A stretch of 64,000 bases of DNA, taken from NCBI GenBank assembly GCA_017993235.1, contig JAGONC010000003.1, positions 110,260 through 174,259 on the forward strand, given 5' to 3'. Shown piece after piece: positions 17,708 through 26,909 of the stretch; the stretch's first letter is position 1; each line of letters begins with the position of its first letter. The notes below the pieces were generated by a model. That model made no database searches. It saw only the letters and a program-made list of their open reading frames with translations, and was not told where the DNA came from. The translations under genes were made by a program, and so were the position numbers. The stretch is from Lentimicrobiaceae bacterium. Its GTDB lineage: Bacteria > Bacteroidota > Bacteroidia > Bacteroidales > JAGONC01.

Positions 17708-18415
17708 TCAGGGTTGGAGCAGCCTGAATCCAATACCATGAACGTTGAGCAATTCCACCCGTGGATCCTCTTTAAGGTACTTTCTCAGCTTGGCTATATA
17801 GACATCCATGCTTCGCGCATTGAAGTAACTGTCGTCGAACCAGATCTTATTCAGTGCGTAGCGGCGGTCAAGTACTTCATTCTTTGCATCGCAAAGCAAT
17901 TTTAACAGATCGGCCTCCTTGCTGGTGAGTTTTTGGTCCGATCCTTTCCAGGTCAGGATCTGCCGCGGATAGTCAAACTGATAGTCTCCTATGGTGTACA
18001 CGGATACACCTGCTGACATATCCTTTTCCTGGCGGGCTCTGCGGAGGATCGCCTGCATCCGCGCCAACAGTTCTTCCATACTGAAGGGTTTGGAAATGTA
18101 ATCGTCGGCACCCAGCTCGAATCCTTTCAGCTTGTCCTCTGGCAGCGATTTGGCCGTCAGGAATAAGATCGGGATCTTTTTATCGATGCTCCGGATCTCT
18201 TTTACTACCGAAAAACCGTCTTTGACCGGCATCATGATATCGATGATGCAAAAGTCGAAATCCTCCCGCTGATAAGCATTGAACGCTTCATCCCCGTTCA
18301 CGGTCAGGCGCGTGGGATACCCTTTGGCCTCAAGATAAGCTTTCAGTATGTTGCCCAGGTTGCGGTCATCTTCGGCAAGAAGAACTTTGATTGGAGGAGC
18401 GGTCATTTCAGTCAA
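17708..18415 (-). CDS. rprY: OmpR-family response regulator, RprY-like
   Basis: DNA-binding response regulator. The 235 residues have a receiver domain with the acidic pair 'LLAEDDRNLG', the phospho-acceptor Asp in 'CIIDIMMPVKDGF', the Thr in 'FLTAKSLP' and the Lys in 'ADDYISKPFSMEELLAR', followed by an OmpR-type winged helix ('LTSKEADLLKLLCDAKNEVL', 'RSMDVYIAKLRKYLKEDPRV'). Sequence and order fit RprY of Bacteroides. It follows its sensor kinase after 29 bp on the same strand. Confidence 0.93.
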   Translation of the reverse strand: MTEMTAPPIKVLLAEDDRNLGNILKAYLEAKGYPTRLTVNGDEAFNAYQREDFDFCIIDIMMPVKDGFSVVKEIRSIDKKIPILFLTAKSLPEDKLKGFELGADDYISKPFSMEELLARMQAILRRARQEKDMSAGVSVYTIGDYQFDYPRQILTWKGSDQKLTSKEADLLKLLCDAKNEVLDRRYALNKIWFDDSYFNARSMDVYIAKLRKYLKEDPRVELLNVHGIGFRLLQP

Positions 18416-18444
18416 TTTTTTATTTAAAATGAAGTATGAAGTAT

Positions 18445-19917
18445 TTAAAAATTAACATTTAAGCTCGCAGGCAAAGAGACAGTGAAGGTACTTCCTTTAC
18501 CCACTTCACTTTCAAGCCTGATATGGCCCCTGTGCTTTTCCACTATGGCTTTCACATAACTCAATCCAAGGCCGAAGCCCTTGAAATTATGAAGATCACC
18601 CTGGGAAACACGATAGAGTTTCTCAAAGATCTTTTTCTGATCCGGTTTGCTGATCCCAATGCCATTGTCTTTGATCGCGATTTCAATGCCCCCTTCGACA
18701 TTCGTCGTGGTCACGACAATGTGAGGTTTTTTCGGTGAATATTTATTGGCATTTTCCAGCAGATTATAGAATACATTGGACAAATGGACTTTATCAGCCT
18801 GTATATCCGGAGAATCTGCCCGAAAATCCTTAACGATGGTGCCGTCATTGATCTCGACCTGAATGGCAATGTTATTGATCACATCCACGAGGATTTTATG
18901 GATATCCACCTCTTCCAGCGAAAGCTTCAGTTTTCCCTTTTCCAGAACAGCAGTCTGAAGGATCTTTTCTGCCATAATACCCAAACGCTTATTCTCTTCA
19001 TTTATGATATGGATGTAGTTCTCGGAGATTCCCTCGATATTCTTGATATCGTTATCGGATAACGCTTCACAGGCAAGGGAGATCGTTGAAATGGGAGTCT
19101 TGAATTCATGGGTCATGTTGTTGATGAAATCCGTTTTCATGCTGGCTAGCCTCTTTTCTTTGATCACGGATTTGATGGTCAGGACAAAGGACACGATGAT
19201 GACCAGGATAAGAAATACGGAGATGCTCAGCATGCCAGCCATCTGTGTCAGCAGGAACTGTTTTTCCCTGGGAAAATAGATCAGGAGGTAGTCGGGGGTA
19301 ATCGAAGCATCACCGGGGAACAGGGTAAATCCGATACTTTTTTCCAGCAGCTCATTGCTGTAGTTCCCTGTTTTTTCAATGACCAGGCGGTTCCGGGATG
19401 TGCTGTATACGCCAAATTCGAATTCTGTCCGTATTCCCGTATGCCTCAGTTCGGTTTGGATCAATGAATCAAGCTTCGAAGAATCAATGCGTTGTTCGAT
19501 ATCCATGAAATGCCTGAATGTGTACATGTCTTCAAAGACGTCGTTGAAAAGGGAGGATTTATTCTGAAGCAGCTCGATCAATCGTTTCCTGGCGGCACTA
19601 TCGGAAGGAAACGACTGATCCTGGCCTTTATGCTGGAGAAGTTCCATTTCCTGGTAATACAGCAAATTGATGGAATCAATGCTCCGGAATATATCGGAAC
19701 CCCGGTTAAAAAAACTGTCCTTCTTGCGAATCTGTTCGGCCATTTCACTTTTTTCCAGTTTATAGATGACCTGCGAGACGGCTTCATTCACACTGCGGTC
19801 AAAGCCTGTCTGTTTCATTTTCATTGCATTGTTGATCCAATAGACCTGTATGCCTGCCAGGCCGATCAGGGCCAGTGAAATGATGATGGTAATCAAAAGG
19901 ATATGTCGCTGCTTCAT
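18445..19917 (-). CDS. rprX: Sensor histidine kinase, RprX-like
   Basis: Membrane sensor kinase paired with the RprY-like regulator. From the chosen Met there is a first membrane helix (ILLITIIISLALIGLAGIQV), a periplasmic domain of about 210 residues, a second helix (LSISVFLILVIIVSFVLTI), then HisKA with the phospho-acceptor His in 'NMTHEFKTPISTISL', and the ATPase domain with N box 'FYNLLENANKYS', G1 'IKDNGIGI', F box 'FEKLYR' and G2 'GFGLGLSYVKAI'. No HAMP domain is evident. An upstream in-frame Met (19956) adds 13 residues and is less likely. Confidence 0.93.
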   Translation of the reverse strand: MKQRHILLITIIISLALIGLAGIQVYWINNAMKMKQTGFDRSVNEAVSQVIYKLEKSEMAEQIRKKDSFFNRGSDIFRSIDSINLLYYQEMELLQHKGQDQSFPSDSAARKRLIELLQNKSSLFNDVFEDMYTFRHFMDIEQRIDSSKLDSLIQTELRHTGIRTEFEFGVYSTSRNRLVIEKTGNYSNELLEKSIGFTLFPGDASITPDYLLIYFPREKQFLLTQMAGMLSISVFLILVIIVSFVLTIKSVIKEKRLASMKTDFINNMTHEFKTPISTISLACEALSDNDIKNIEGISENYIHIINEENKRLGIMAEKILQTAVLEKGKLKLSLEEVDIHKILVDVINNIAIQVEINDGTIVKDFRADSPDIQADKVHLSNVFYNLLENANKYSPKKPHIVVTTTNVEGGIEIAIKDNGIGISKPDQKKIFEKLYRVSQGDLHNFKGFGLGLSYVKAIVEKHRGHIRLESEVGKGSTFTVSLPASLNVNF

Positions 19918-20020
19918 CCCTGAATGATCGTGAATTGCAAAAATACTGACTGACAATCACAATGTTCTGCATTTTAACAATTATTTTGTATTTTTAAGAC
20001 CACAAACACGTATATCGTTT

Positions 20021-21340
20021 ATGACAACATTAAAACTCAAAATTGATCATGCAGCAGGCTTTCTGAAGGACGGTGAGCTTGACGCGTTACAGGAAACGTT
20101 GCAGATGCATTATAAGGCACTGATGAACAGGACAGGAAAAGGGAATGATTACCTGGGCTGGATCGATTTACCGTCCGTTATGGATCAACAACTCATCCGG
20201 CAAATTACAGAGGATGCCACCCGGATGGGAGAGCTGTGCGAGGTGGTAGTGGTGGTGGGCATTGGTGGCTCCTACCTGGGATCCAGAGCGGTCATCGAAG
20301 CCCTGGCCCATCCATTTCACTCGCTGGACAGGGAGCGTAAAAAACCGGTCATGCTGTTCGCCGGGCATCATATCGGGGAAGACTATCACGCCGCTCTTTT
20401 GGATATATTAGACCATTATGATTACGGACTGATCGTCATTTCCAAATCGGGAACCACCACCGAGCCTGCCATTGCATTCCGGTTGCTGAAGGATCACATT
20501 GAACGGAAATATGGCCGGGATAAGGCCAGGGAGAGGATCATTGCCATAACCGACCGGTCGAGGGGAGCCCTGAAAAAACTTTCGTCCGAACAGGGGTATA
20601 CCCCGTATGTTGTGCCTGATGATATCGGCGGCAGGTATTCTGTGCTGACACCGGTGGGATTGCTACCCATTGCGGTTGCCGGTTTCAATATCCATGAACT
20701 GCTTGCCGGTGCATCCCATATGGAAGACATTGCAGGGAAAAGCGCACGCATGGATGAAAATCCGGCTGCGCTGTATGCCGCTGTACGGTATGCCCTGTAC
20801 CGCCAGGGGAAAGCCATCGAGGTCCTTGTCAATTTTCTTCCGGCACTCTCCTACCTTGCCGAATGGTGGAAACAGTTGTTCGGCGAGAGCGAAGGGAAAG
20901 AGCACAAAGGTCTTTTCCCTGCCAGTGTCAATTTTACCAGTGATTTGCATTCACTGGGACAGTACATTCAGGACGGAGTGCGGCATTTGTTTGAGACCAT
21001 GATCCTGGTCAGGCAAACCAGCAGGCACCTGGTCATTCCCAGGGTTGCGGATGATCTGGACGGATTGAACTATATTGCCGGGAAGAAACTGGAAGAGGTG
21101 AACAGTAAAGCAGCACAGGGGACATTGGCAGCACATGTCGAGGGCCATGTTCCGGTACTTACCCTGGAAATGGAGCGGCTTGATGAATTTCATCTGGGAC
21201 AGCTGCTGTATTTCTTTGAATACGCGTGCGCCCTGAGCGGCTATCTGCTGGGAGTCAATCCTTTTGATCAACCGGGTGTGGAGGCATATAAGAGCAAGAT
21301 GTTTGCGTTGCTGGGTAAAGAAGGCTATGGTCATTCATAG
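20021..21340 (+). CDS. pgi: Glucose-6-phosphate isomerase
   Basis: Interconverts glucose 6-phosphate and fructose 6-phosphate. The 439 residues match the short form of the family found in Firmicutes and Bacteroidota. Visible motifs are 'VVGIGGSYLGSRAVIEAL', 'VISKSGTTTEPAIAFR', the 'GGRYSVLTPVGLLPIA' signature, 'FPASVNFTSDLHSLGQYIQD' and the C-terminal 'GVEAYKSKMFALLG' with the catalytic Lys region. The last codons (GHS) fall within a run of 'ATTCAT/ATTCG' repeats that continues downstream. Confidence 0.97.
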   Translation: MTTLKLKIDHAAGFLKDGELDALQETLQMHYKALMNRTGKGNDYLGWIDLPSVMDQQLIRQITEDATRMGELCEVVVVVGIGGSYLGSRAVIEALAHPFHSLDRERKKPVMLFAGHHIGEDYHAALLDILDHYDYGLIVISKSGTTTEPAIAFRLLKDHIERKYGRDKARERIIAITDRSRGALKKLSSEQGYTPYVVPDDIGGRYSVLTPVGLLPIAVAGFNIHELLAGASHMEDIAGKSARMDENPAALYAAVRYALYRQGKAIEVLVNFLPALSYLAEWWKQLFGESEGKEHKGLFPASVNFTSDLHSLGQYIQDGVRHLFETMILVRQTSRHLVIPRVADDLDGLNYIAGKKLEEVNSKAAQGTLAAHVEGHVPVLTLEMERLDEFHLGQLLYFFEYACALSGYLLGVNPFDQPGVEAYKSKMFALLGKEGYGHS

Positions 21341-21395
21341 TCATTCGATGGTTATATGTAGTTATTCGTGGTTATTTGTTGTTATTTGTTGCATG
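21330..21395. repeat. ATTCGTGGTTATTTG-type simple repeat
   Basis: Intergenic array of degenerate units such as 'gttattcgtggttatttg', which starts at the end of pgi. The same words flank the hairpin repeats at 5121-5176 and 57181-57290, so it belongs to the same dispersed family but lacks the CTCGGC hairpin. Confidence 0.5.
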
Positions 21396-21410
21396 CAACT
21401 TTAATGAACA

Positions 21411-22115
21411 ATGAAAAATCTGTTGACGAAATACATGGAGGAGCGGTTCAAAGGTGAGGTACTGCCCCCTGTTCCCCAGAGACCAGGTTCATTACCTGTT
21501 GTCACGATTTCCCGTGAGGCTGGTTGTTCGGGGACAGCGGTCGCCACGAAGCTTGTGCAGCGTTTGAACCAGCTCCAGGCCGGGAGGAAGGATAAAAAGG
21601 AATGGAAGGTCATCAACAAGGAAGTGATCGAACTGGCAGCCAGGGAGCTGGAGTTGAATCCCTCCGTACTGGCACCTGTGTTCAAGGGAGAGAAGAAGAC
21701 CCTGCTCGATGAGATGATCCTTTCGATGTCATCGAAATATTATAAGAGTGACCGTCAGATCAGAAAGACGATCACGGATGTCATCCGTTATTATGTTAAC
21801 CAGGGAAATGTGGTGATCGTTGGCCGGGCCGGTGGTGTCATTGCCAGAAATTATCCGGCGGCATTGCATGTGAAACTGCAGGCTCCCGTGGCATGGCGAA
21901 CGGAAGTCATCAGCAGGAAATATGGTATTTCCGTGGCCGAGGCAAGCAAGTACGTTCAGGAAACGGACAGGGACCGGGCAAAACTGCTGGCGGATTTTAT
22001 GGGTGAAGAATCTGATCGCTTGTTGTTCGATATGGTCATCAATTGTAAATCCTTCTCTGTGGATGAGCTTGTGGAGGTCATACTGAAACTGATGGAAGTA
22101 AAAAAATTAGTCTGA
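21411..22115 (+). CDS. Cytidylate kinase-like family protein
   Basis: P-loop kinase-like protein of the cytidylate-kinase-2 family. The 234 residues start with a P-loop variant 'VTISREAGCSGTAVATKLVQ', where the usual GxGGSG is replaced by GCSGTA, and contain 'VVIVGRAGGVIARNYP' and 'VQETDRDRAKLLADFMGEES', all typical of this family. True CMP kinase activity is uncertain and the phosphate acceptor is unknown. It is separated from the nitroreductase gene by 12 bp and probably cotranscribed with it. Confidence 0.88.
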   Translation: MKNLLTKYMEERFKGEVLPPVPQRPGSLPVVTISREAGCSGTAVATKLVQRLNQLQAGRKDKKEWKVINKEVIELAARELELNPSVLAPVFKGEKKTLLDEMILSMSSKYYKSDRQIRKTITDVIRYYVNQGNVVIVGRAGGVIARNYPAALHVKLQAPVAWRTEVISRKYGISVAEASKYVQETDRDRAKLLADFMGEESDRLLFDMVINCKSFSVDELVEVILKLMEVKKLV

Positions 22116-22127
22116 CGGAGGCATACT

Positions 22128-22694
22128 TTGGATTTTACGGACCTGGTCACATTACGGCAGAGTGTGCGTCGCTATGAAAAGCGCCATGTCGAGAACGAAA
22201 AGCTGATGCAATGCCTGGAAGCTGCCCGGCTGGCTCCTTCTGCCAGCAATTCGCAGCCGTGGTCATTCATCGTGGTGGATGATCCGGAATTAAAGGATCA
22301 AGTGGCGCATGCCACCTATACGTCCATGGTTGGATTTAACCGCTTTACACTTCATGCACCGGTCATCCTGGTGATCGTTATGGAGACGCCCAAAGTGATA
22401 ACCCAGCTGGGCATACGGATCAAACGCAAGGAGTGGTCGCTGATGGATATCGGTATTGCGGCCGAGCATTTTTGCCTGCAAGCGGCTGAACTGGGGCTGG
22501 GCACCTGCATGCTGGGGTGGTTCAGGGAAAAAAAAGTGAAAGAGCTTCTGGGCATTCCAAACACGAAAACCGTTGGTCTCCTGATCACGGTGGGGTATCC
22601 CGCAGAGGATTATGCGCTGCGGAAAAAGAAAAGAAAACCTTTAACAGCGATTTTGTCCTTTAACCGGTACAGGGATCCGCATGCCCGCACATAG
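22128..22694 (+). CDS. Nitroreductase family protein
   Basis: FMN-dependent oxidoreductase of the nitroreductase family. The 188 residues contain 'TLRQSVRRYEKRHVENEKLM', 'AARLAPSASNSQPWSFIVVD', 'DIGIAAEHFCLQAAELGLGT' and 'LLITVGYPAEDY', which cover the FMN-binding sites. The natural electron acceptor cannot be read from sequence. The start is TTG at 22128, with a clear GGAGG ribosome binding site 6 nt upstream, notable in a genome where such sites are weak. No in-frame ATG would keep the first FMN-binding Arg (RQSVRR). Confidence 0.92.
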   Translation: MDFTDLVTLRQSVRRYEKRHVENEKLMQCLEAARLAPSASNSQPWSFIVVDDPELKDQVAHATYTSMVGFNRFTLHAPVILVIVMETPKVITQLGIRIKRKEWSLMDIGIAAEHFCLQAAELGLGTCMLGWFREKKVKELLGIPNTKTVGLLITVGYPAEDYALRKKKRKPLTAILSFNRYRDPHART

Positions 22695-22792
22695 TCGTCA
22701 GTACGATCCATCGTTGTGATATCAGTCAAAAGAAAATTGAAATTTGCAAATATTTAACACAGTGATCAGGTCATCCCGTGCAGAGTATGCAT

Positions 22793-22800
22793 TATCTTTG
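22793..22800 (+). promoter_or_regulatory. Putative -7 box of the TRL-like gene (TATCTTTG)
   Basis: Matches TAnnTTTG. It lies 49 bp before the chosen ATG at 22850 and only 1 bp before another in-frame ATG at 22802, so the downstream start is favoured. Confidence 0.45.
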
Positions 22801-22849
22801 AATGAAATTTTATGGTCCTAATTCAATGTCTAACCAAAAAGTTGAATCC

Positions 22850-23158
22850 ATGAAAAAATTACTGGTGTTTCTGATCGGAGTATTGGTTCTTTCAGGTTGT
22901 GCGGTTGTTAAGACCCCCTTGACAGGATTCATTTATTCGGATGTTAAGGCCCCGTTTGCCGTTACCAGCAATACGGGTGCGGACAGGGTTGGGACTGCTG
23001 AGGCGACTTCCATTCTGGGGATCGTCGCGCTGGGTGATGCCAGCATTGATGCAGCAGCCAAATCGGCCGGGATAACCAGGATCCACCATGTTGATGAGCA
23101 TGTGACAGGTATCCTTGGGATTTATGCCAAGTACAAAGTAGTGGTATATGGCGAATAA
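22850..23158 (+). CDS. TRL-like family lipoprotein
   Basis: Small predicted lipoprotein of the TRL-like family, whose function is unknown. From the Met at 22850 there is a lipoprotein signal (KKLLVFLIGVLVLSGC) with Cys in the lipobox LSGC. The mature part carries the family core 'GFIYSDVKAPFAVTSN', 'GTAEATSILGIVALGDASID' and the ending 'GILGIYAKYKVVVYGE'. The family is usually about 100 residues, as here. A strong hairpin terminator starts 5 bp after the stop. Confidence 0.85.
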   Translation: MKKLLVFLIGVLVLSGCAVVKTPLTGFIYSDVKAPFAVTSNTGADRVGTAEATSILGIVALGDASIDAAAKSAGITRIHHVDEHVTGILGIYAKYKVVVYGE

Positions 23159-23729
23159 TACGAAAGAGGGAGTGCACCAGGGTGCATTCCCTCTTTTTTA
23201 TAACAGGGTATTGTACCTGGCCATTATTTCATTTCTGGTAATTTTTACGACTTCTTTTACCGTTTCAGGCCAAAAGATTTCGAAGTATTACACAGCTGCA
23301 CTCATTGACAGCGGAACGCTTTATTTTATTTTTCCGCTGGACGATTTTCTGGACGACGTTTCAAAAAACCGCCTGATCTTCGATATCAGCTATTTGTCGA
23401 GCAGGGACTCAGCAACGGTCAATTTTTCCTATTTTCTCTCGTCAGCGCATCCTGCCAAGGCGCTGACCTTCAATGCGGGAGACCGGGTTACGGAATGTGC
23501 TGCGAAAAAGCTGTTCATGGATGTAGAAAACCATCACAAGTGGCATCACCGATTCACCACCACCATCCATTTGTCGGATCTGGAGCAGTTCTTCCAGTCT
23601 GTCATGCCCCCTGAAATCATCATTGCCACGGACGACAGTCTTTACACGTACAGGATTAAAAAGCATCACTGGAAAAAGCAGGGCAGTATCGTAATGTCCA
23701 TCCTTCAAATGATCGGTGCTAATTCATAA
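23148..23729 (+). CDS. Conserved hypothetical secreted protein
   Basis: No family is recognised. The product has a hydrophobic signal-like segment (LYLAIISFLVIFTTSFTVSG) and a 150-residue mature part with 'GTLYFIFPLDDFLDDVSKNR', 'LFMDVENHHKWHHRFTTTI' and 'HWKKQGSIVMSILQMIG'. The ATG at 23148 overlaps the previous gene by 11 bp, and its first 18 codons run through that gene's terminator hairpin. A TTG at 23211, immediately before the hydrophobic segment, is the likelier real start (172 residues). Export to the periplasm or outer membrane is inferred. Confidence 0.65.
   Translation: MANNTKEGVHQGAFPLFYNRVLYLAIISFLVIFTTSFTVSGQKISKYYTAALIDSGTLYFIFPLDDFLDDVSKNRLIFDISYLSSRDSATVNFSYFLSSAHPAKALTFNAGDRVTECAAKKLFMDVENHHKWHHRFTTTIHLSDLEQFFQSVMPPEIIIATDDSLYTYRIKKHHWKKQGSIVMSILQMIGANS
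23163..23199 (+). terminator. Intrinsic terminator after the TRL-like gene
   Basis: Hairpin with stem AAAGAGGGAGTGCAC / GTGCATTCCCTCTTT (one G-T pair), a 4-nt loop, and a T run. It lies inside the first codons of the downstream open frame if that frame starts at 23148. Confidence 0.75.
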
Positions 23730-23741
23730 GGATGATTCCTC

Positions 23742-23749
23742 TACCTTTG
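23742..23749 (+). promoter_or_regulatory. Putative -7 box of the zinc protease lipoprotein gene (TACCTTTG)
   Basis: Matches TAnnTTTG, 29 bp before the ATG at 23779. Confidence 0.45.
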
Positions 23750-23778
23750 TTTCGTTCAATTTCTAAACAATTTCTGAG

Positions 23779-25833
23779 ATGAAAAAAGTATTACTGATGG
23801 TCATGACCGTGACTGCTATGTGGTTGGGCTGCCAGCAGCCAAAACCAACGGAAAAACCGGCTTCCGGGCCAGTTATGTTCATTTCCGGTGATCACCGGTC
23901 GGGGGTCATCGATACATTGATCCGTGTATATGGTGAATCGAATCGCTTTCGAATTGAGCGCGGAGTCCAGCAGGTAGCATCCCTCTGGCGGGAATCAGAC
24001 GGAACAGCGGATGATTTCCGGAATTTCTGCAAACAACACTTCATAGGTAACCAGGCAGAGCTGGACGTGTTATTTGCAAAGCTATCGCGGTATCTGGAAG
24101 TCATCAATGGCAATTTCGGCAAAATGATCCTTCAGCTCAATGAGCCCCTGGATCTGGATGTTGGAGAACTGACGGCCATCGACGAGATGTTTGGTGCGTT
24201 CAATCCGGCATCTCATGTGACCGAAGATTTTTATGCCAATCAAATTGCCTTCATTGTTGCCCTGAATTTTCCATTCTATTCGCTGAAAGAGAAGACGAAC
24301 ATGGGAATGGAGTGGACGCGCCAGCAATGGGCCTATGCCCGGATGGGCGATCTTTTCACATCACGTGTTCCCCCAGAACTTTATCAGGCCTTATACAAGG
24401 CTGGCACAGAGTCGAATACCTATATTCAATCCTACAATATTTATATGGGAAAACTGGTGGATTCAGCCATGAACACGTTGTTTCCCGCGGATTTGCGTTT
24501 GATCACCCACTGGGGGCTGCGGGATGAACTCAAAGCCCATTACAACGAGGAGTCCGGTCTGGTCAAACAGCAGATGATCTACCAGGTCATGAAGCGGATC
24601 ATTGACCAGTCGATCCCGGAGGAGGTCATTGATAAAAATGAGTACCAGTGGGATCCGTATCAGAATAAGGTGTACAAGGATAGTCAGCCGGTTACATTCA
24701 AAAGTGAACCGGATATGCGATACGCATACTGGCTGAACAATTTCAAAGCGATGAAGGCCATTGATCCCTATCAACCCAACTATCCGAATTATGTGGACCG
24801 GAATTTTGAGCTTGAGATGGAAATTCCTTATGCGGATGTGGAGAAAATGTTCGTGGATTTCATTTCTTCTCCTGTGATCCGGGATGTTGGCAGGTTGATC
24901 CAGGCTCGTCTGGGCAGGGAGCTGCAACCGTTCGATATCTGGTACAATGGTTTCAGGTCGCGCAGCAGCCTGTCGGAAGAAGAGCTCAACAAGCTCGTCA
25001 AGGCAAAGTATCCATCCCGTGAAGCCTTTGAAAAGGATATTCCCAACATTCTGATGAAGGTGGGATTTACGCAGACCAAGGCGCTGGAGATCGCATCGAA
25101 GATCCAGGTGGATGCTTCCCGTGGGATCGGTCACGCGGCGGGTGCGGAGATGAAGTCGGAAAAAGCTCATCTGAGGACAAGGATCGGACCCGAAGGTATG
25201 AATTACAAAGGATACAACATTGCCACCCATGAGTTTGGACATAATGTGGAACAAACCCTTTCGCTCCAGGATATTGACTATTATATGCTCAATGGCGTAC
25301 CGAACACAGCCTTCACCGAAGCGCTGGCTTTCATGTTCCAGAAGCGTGATCTGGAACTGCTGGGGGTTGCAAGCAGCGATCCGGACAAAGACAGGATGCT
25401 GGCGCTTGACAATGCCTGGGCTGCCTATGAGATCATGGGCGTTTCGCTGGTGGATATGTACACCTGGCGGTGGATGTATGCGCATCCCGATGCCACCCCC
25501 GCACAGTTGAAAGAGGCGGTGGCAAGCATTGCAAAAGAGATCTGGAATACGTATTATGCCGATGTTTTTGGCGTGAGGGATGAGCCCATCCTTGCGATAT
25601 ACTCCCACATGATCTATCGGACGATCTATCTGCCTGCCTATCCTGTGGGTCACCTGATCGATTTCCAGCTGGAGCAGCATATGAAGGGAAAGAATTTCGC
25701 TGATGAGGTCCAGCGTATCTATACCCAGGGCACGGTTGTTCCCCAGGTATGGATGCGGCAGGCCGTGGGGAGCAGGATCTCGGGAGAGGCAACTTTGGAA
25801 GCAGCGGCAGCGGCTGTGGTTAACGTCAACTGA
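23779..25833 (+). CDS. Zinc metallopeptidase-like lipoprotein (HEFGH)
   Basis: Predicted surface or periplasmic lipoprotein with a gluzincin-type zinc site. The signal (KKVLLMVMTVTAMWLGC) ends in a lipobox Cys. At about residue 484 there is the zinc motif HEFGH in 'NIATHEFGHNVEQTL', and 33 residues later Glu in 'TEALAFMFQKRDLELL', which fits the third ligand. The overall pattern is M3/M49-like, and similar large lipoproteins are found in Bacteroidota without assigned substrate. Peptidase activity is likely but not proven. It is monocistronic, 37 bp before the EamA gene. Confidence 0.82.
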   Translation: MKKVLLMVMTVTAMWLGCQQPKPTEKPASGPVMFISGDHRSGVIDTLIRVYGESNRFRIERGVQQVASLWRESDGTADDFRNFCKQHFIGNQAELDVLFAKLSRYLEVINGNFGKMILQLNEPLDLDVGELTAIDEMFGAFNPASHVTEDFYANQIAFIVALNFPFYSLKEKTNMGMEWTRQQWAYARMGDLFTSRVPPELYQALYKAGTESNTYIQSYNIYMGKLVDSAMNTLFPADLRLITHWGLRDELKAHYNEESGLVKQQMIYQVMKRIIDQSIPEEVIDKNEYQWDPYQNKVYKDSQPVTFKSEPDMRYAYWLNNFKAMKAIDPYQPNYPNYVDRNFELEMEIPYADVEKMFVDFISSPVIRDVGRLIQARLGRELQPFDIWYNGFRSRSSLSEEELNKLVKAKYPSREAFEKDIPNILMKVGFTQTKALEIASKIQVDASRGIGHAAGAEMKSEKAHLRTRIGPEGMNYKGYNIATHEFGHNVEQTLSLQDIDYYMLNGVPNTAFTEALAFMFQKRDLELLGVASSDPDKDRMLALDNAWAAYEIMGVSLVDMYTWRWMYAHPDATPAQLKEAVASIAKEIWNTYYADVFGVRDEPILAIYSHMIYRTIYLPAYPVGHLIDFQLEQHMKGKNFADEVQRIYTQGTVVPQVWMRQAVGSRISGEATLEAAAAAVVNVN

Positions 25834-25870
25834 CGCAAATCCTGGAATTTGGAATTTTTATGTTAAAGCG

Positions 25871-26773
25871 ATGTCCTTTTTTTCCTCTCATATCGGTGAA
25901 ATCTCGTCGTTAGCCACCGCCTGTTTCTGGACGGTGACCGCACTGGCGTTCGAGGCGGCCAGCAAGCGTGTCGGATCGCTGGCTGTCAACCTGATCCGGC
26001 TGGTTTTGGCCTTTGTTTTCCTGTCCGTTCTCAATTTTATCACCAGGGGGATGGCATTTCCCATGGATGCCTCAGGCCATGCCTGGTTCTGGCTGATCTT
26101 ATCCGGTATTGTCGGCCTGGTGATGGGTGATCTGATGCTGTTTGAGTCCTATACCATCATCGGAGCCCGCATTGCGATGCTGGTGATGACCCTGGTGCCG
26201 CCCATCACGGCCCTGGTGGGATGGATCATTCTGGGCGAGGTACTGAGTCTGATGAATTTTCTGGGCATGCTCCTGACCCTCGGCGGCATTGGTATGGCCA
26301 TCTTTGGCAGGCCGGGCAAAGGTGAGAAGATCCACATCCGTCATCCTGTCAAGGGACTGTTGCTGGCCTTCGGAGGCGCTGTCGGACAGGCGGTGGGGCT
26401 GGTGCTGAGCAAGTTTGGTATGAACGATTACAATGCCTTTTCAGCCACTCAGATACGGGTGCTGGCCGGAGCGGTCGGATTTGCCCTGGTTGTTTTGGTG
26501 ATGAAAAAGGGGTACAGGGTGGCGCGGGCCGTAAAGGAAAAAAAAGGGATGCGGCTTATCCTCCTGGGCTCCGTCTTCGGCCCTTTCCTGGGCATCTCCT
26601 TTTCGCTGCTGGCCGTTCAGCACACCTCCACCGGCATTGCCTCCACCATCATGGCAATCGTACCGGTGTTCATCATCCTTCCCTCCATCCTTATTTTCAA
26701 AGAAAAGTTCACCTGGAAGGAAATCCTCGGGGCGTTTGTGTCGGTGGGAGGAGTTGTGCTGTTTTTTATTTGA
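25871..26773 (+). CDS. EamA/DMT family transporter
   Basis: Inner-membrane transporter of the drug/metabolite superfamily. From the Met at 25871 there are about ten hydrophobic helices arranged as two EamA repeats, the first with 'LATACFWTVTALAFEAASKR' and 'MLVMTLVPPITALVGWIILG', the second with 'IASTIMAIVPVFIILPSILI'. The substrate is unknown. The open frame extends upstream into the previous gene, but those codons lack membrane character. The last codons (VVLFFI) and stop lie in sequence that is copied twice more downstream at 29645 and 30121. Confidence 0.9.
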   Translation: MSFFSSHIGEISSLATACFWTVTALAFEAASKRVGSLAVNLIRLVLAFVFLSVLNFITRGMAFPMDASGHAWFWLILSGIVGLVMGDLMLFESYTIIGARIAMLVMTLVPPITALVGWIILGEVLSLMNFLGMLLTLGGIGMAIFGRPGKGEKIHIRHPVKGLLLAFGGAVGQAVGLVLSKFGMNDYNAFSATQIRVLAGAVGFALVVLVMKKGYRVARAVKEKKGMRLILLGSVFGPFLGISFSLLAVQHTSTGIASTIMAIVPVFIILPSILIFKEKFTWKEILGAFVSVGGVVLFFI

Positions 26774-26870
26774 TCACAGAACATACGAACATACGAAGTT
26801 GAAGTAGATCAACTTCTACTTAACCTTCAACCTCGCCTTCGTATGTTCGTATGTTGGATATTCAATCAAG
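26760..26870. repeat. eamA-purN intergenic hairpin, copy A
   Basis: Begins in the last 14 bases of the EamA gene and contains 19-bp perfect inverted arms AACATACGAACATACGAAG (26780-26798) and the complement (26837-26855), with further pairing inside. It ends with 'ttcaatcaag', which is the reversed 3' end of purN. It likely served as a bidirectional terminator. Copies B and C are at 29645 and 30121, and a half-copy lies at 63447-63483. Confidence 0.8.
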
Positions 26871-26909
26871 TAGCCGTCCCAGCCAGGGATCGTAGACCCG
26901 GCCGTTCAC

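Noticed and set aside
24463..25680. Long minus-strand open frame (405 codons) opposite the zinc protease gene
   Set aside because: The plus-strand gene has a lipoprotein signal, an HEFGH zinc site and normal codon use. The antisense frame is rich in His and Arg with no domain pattern.
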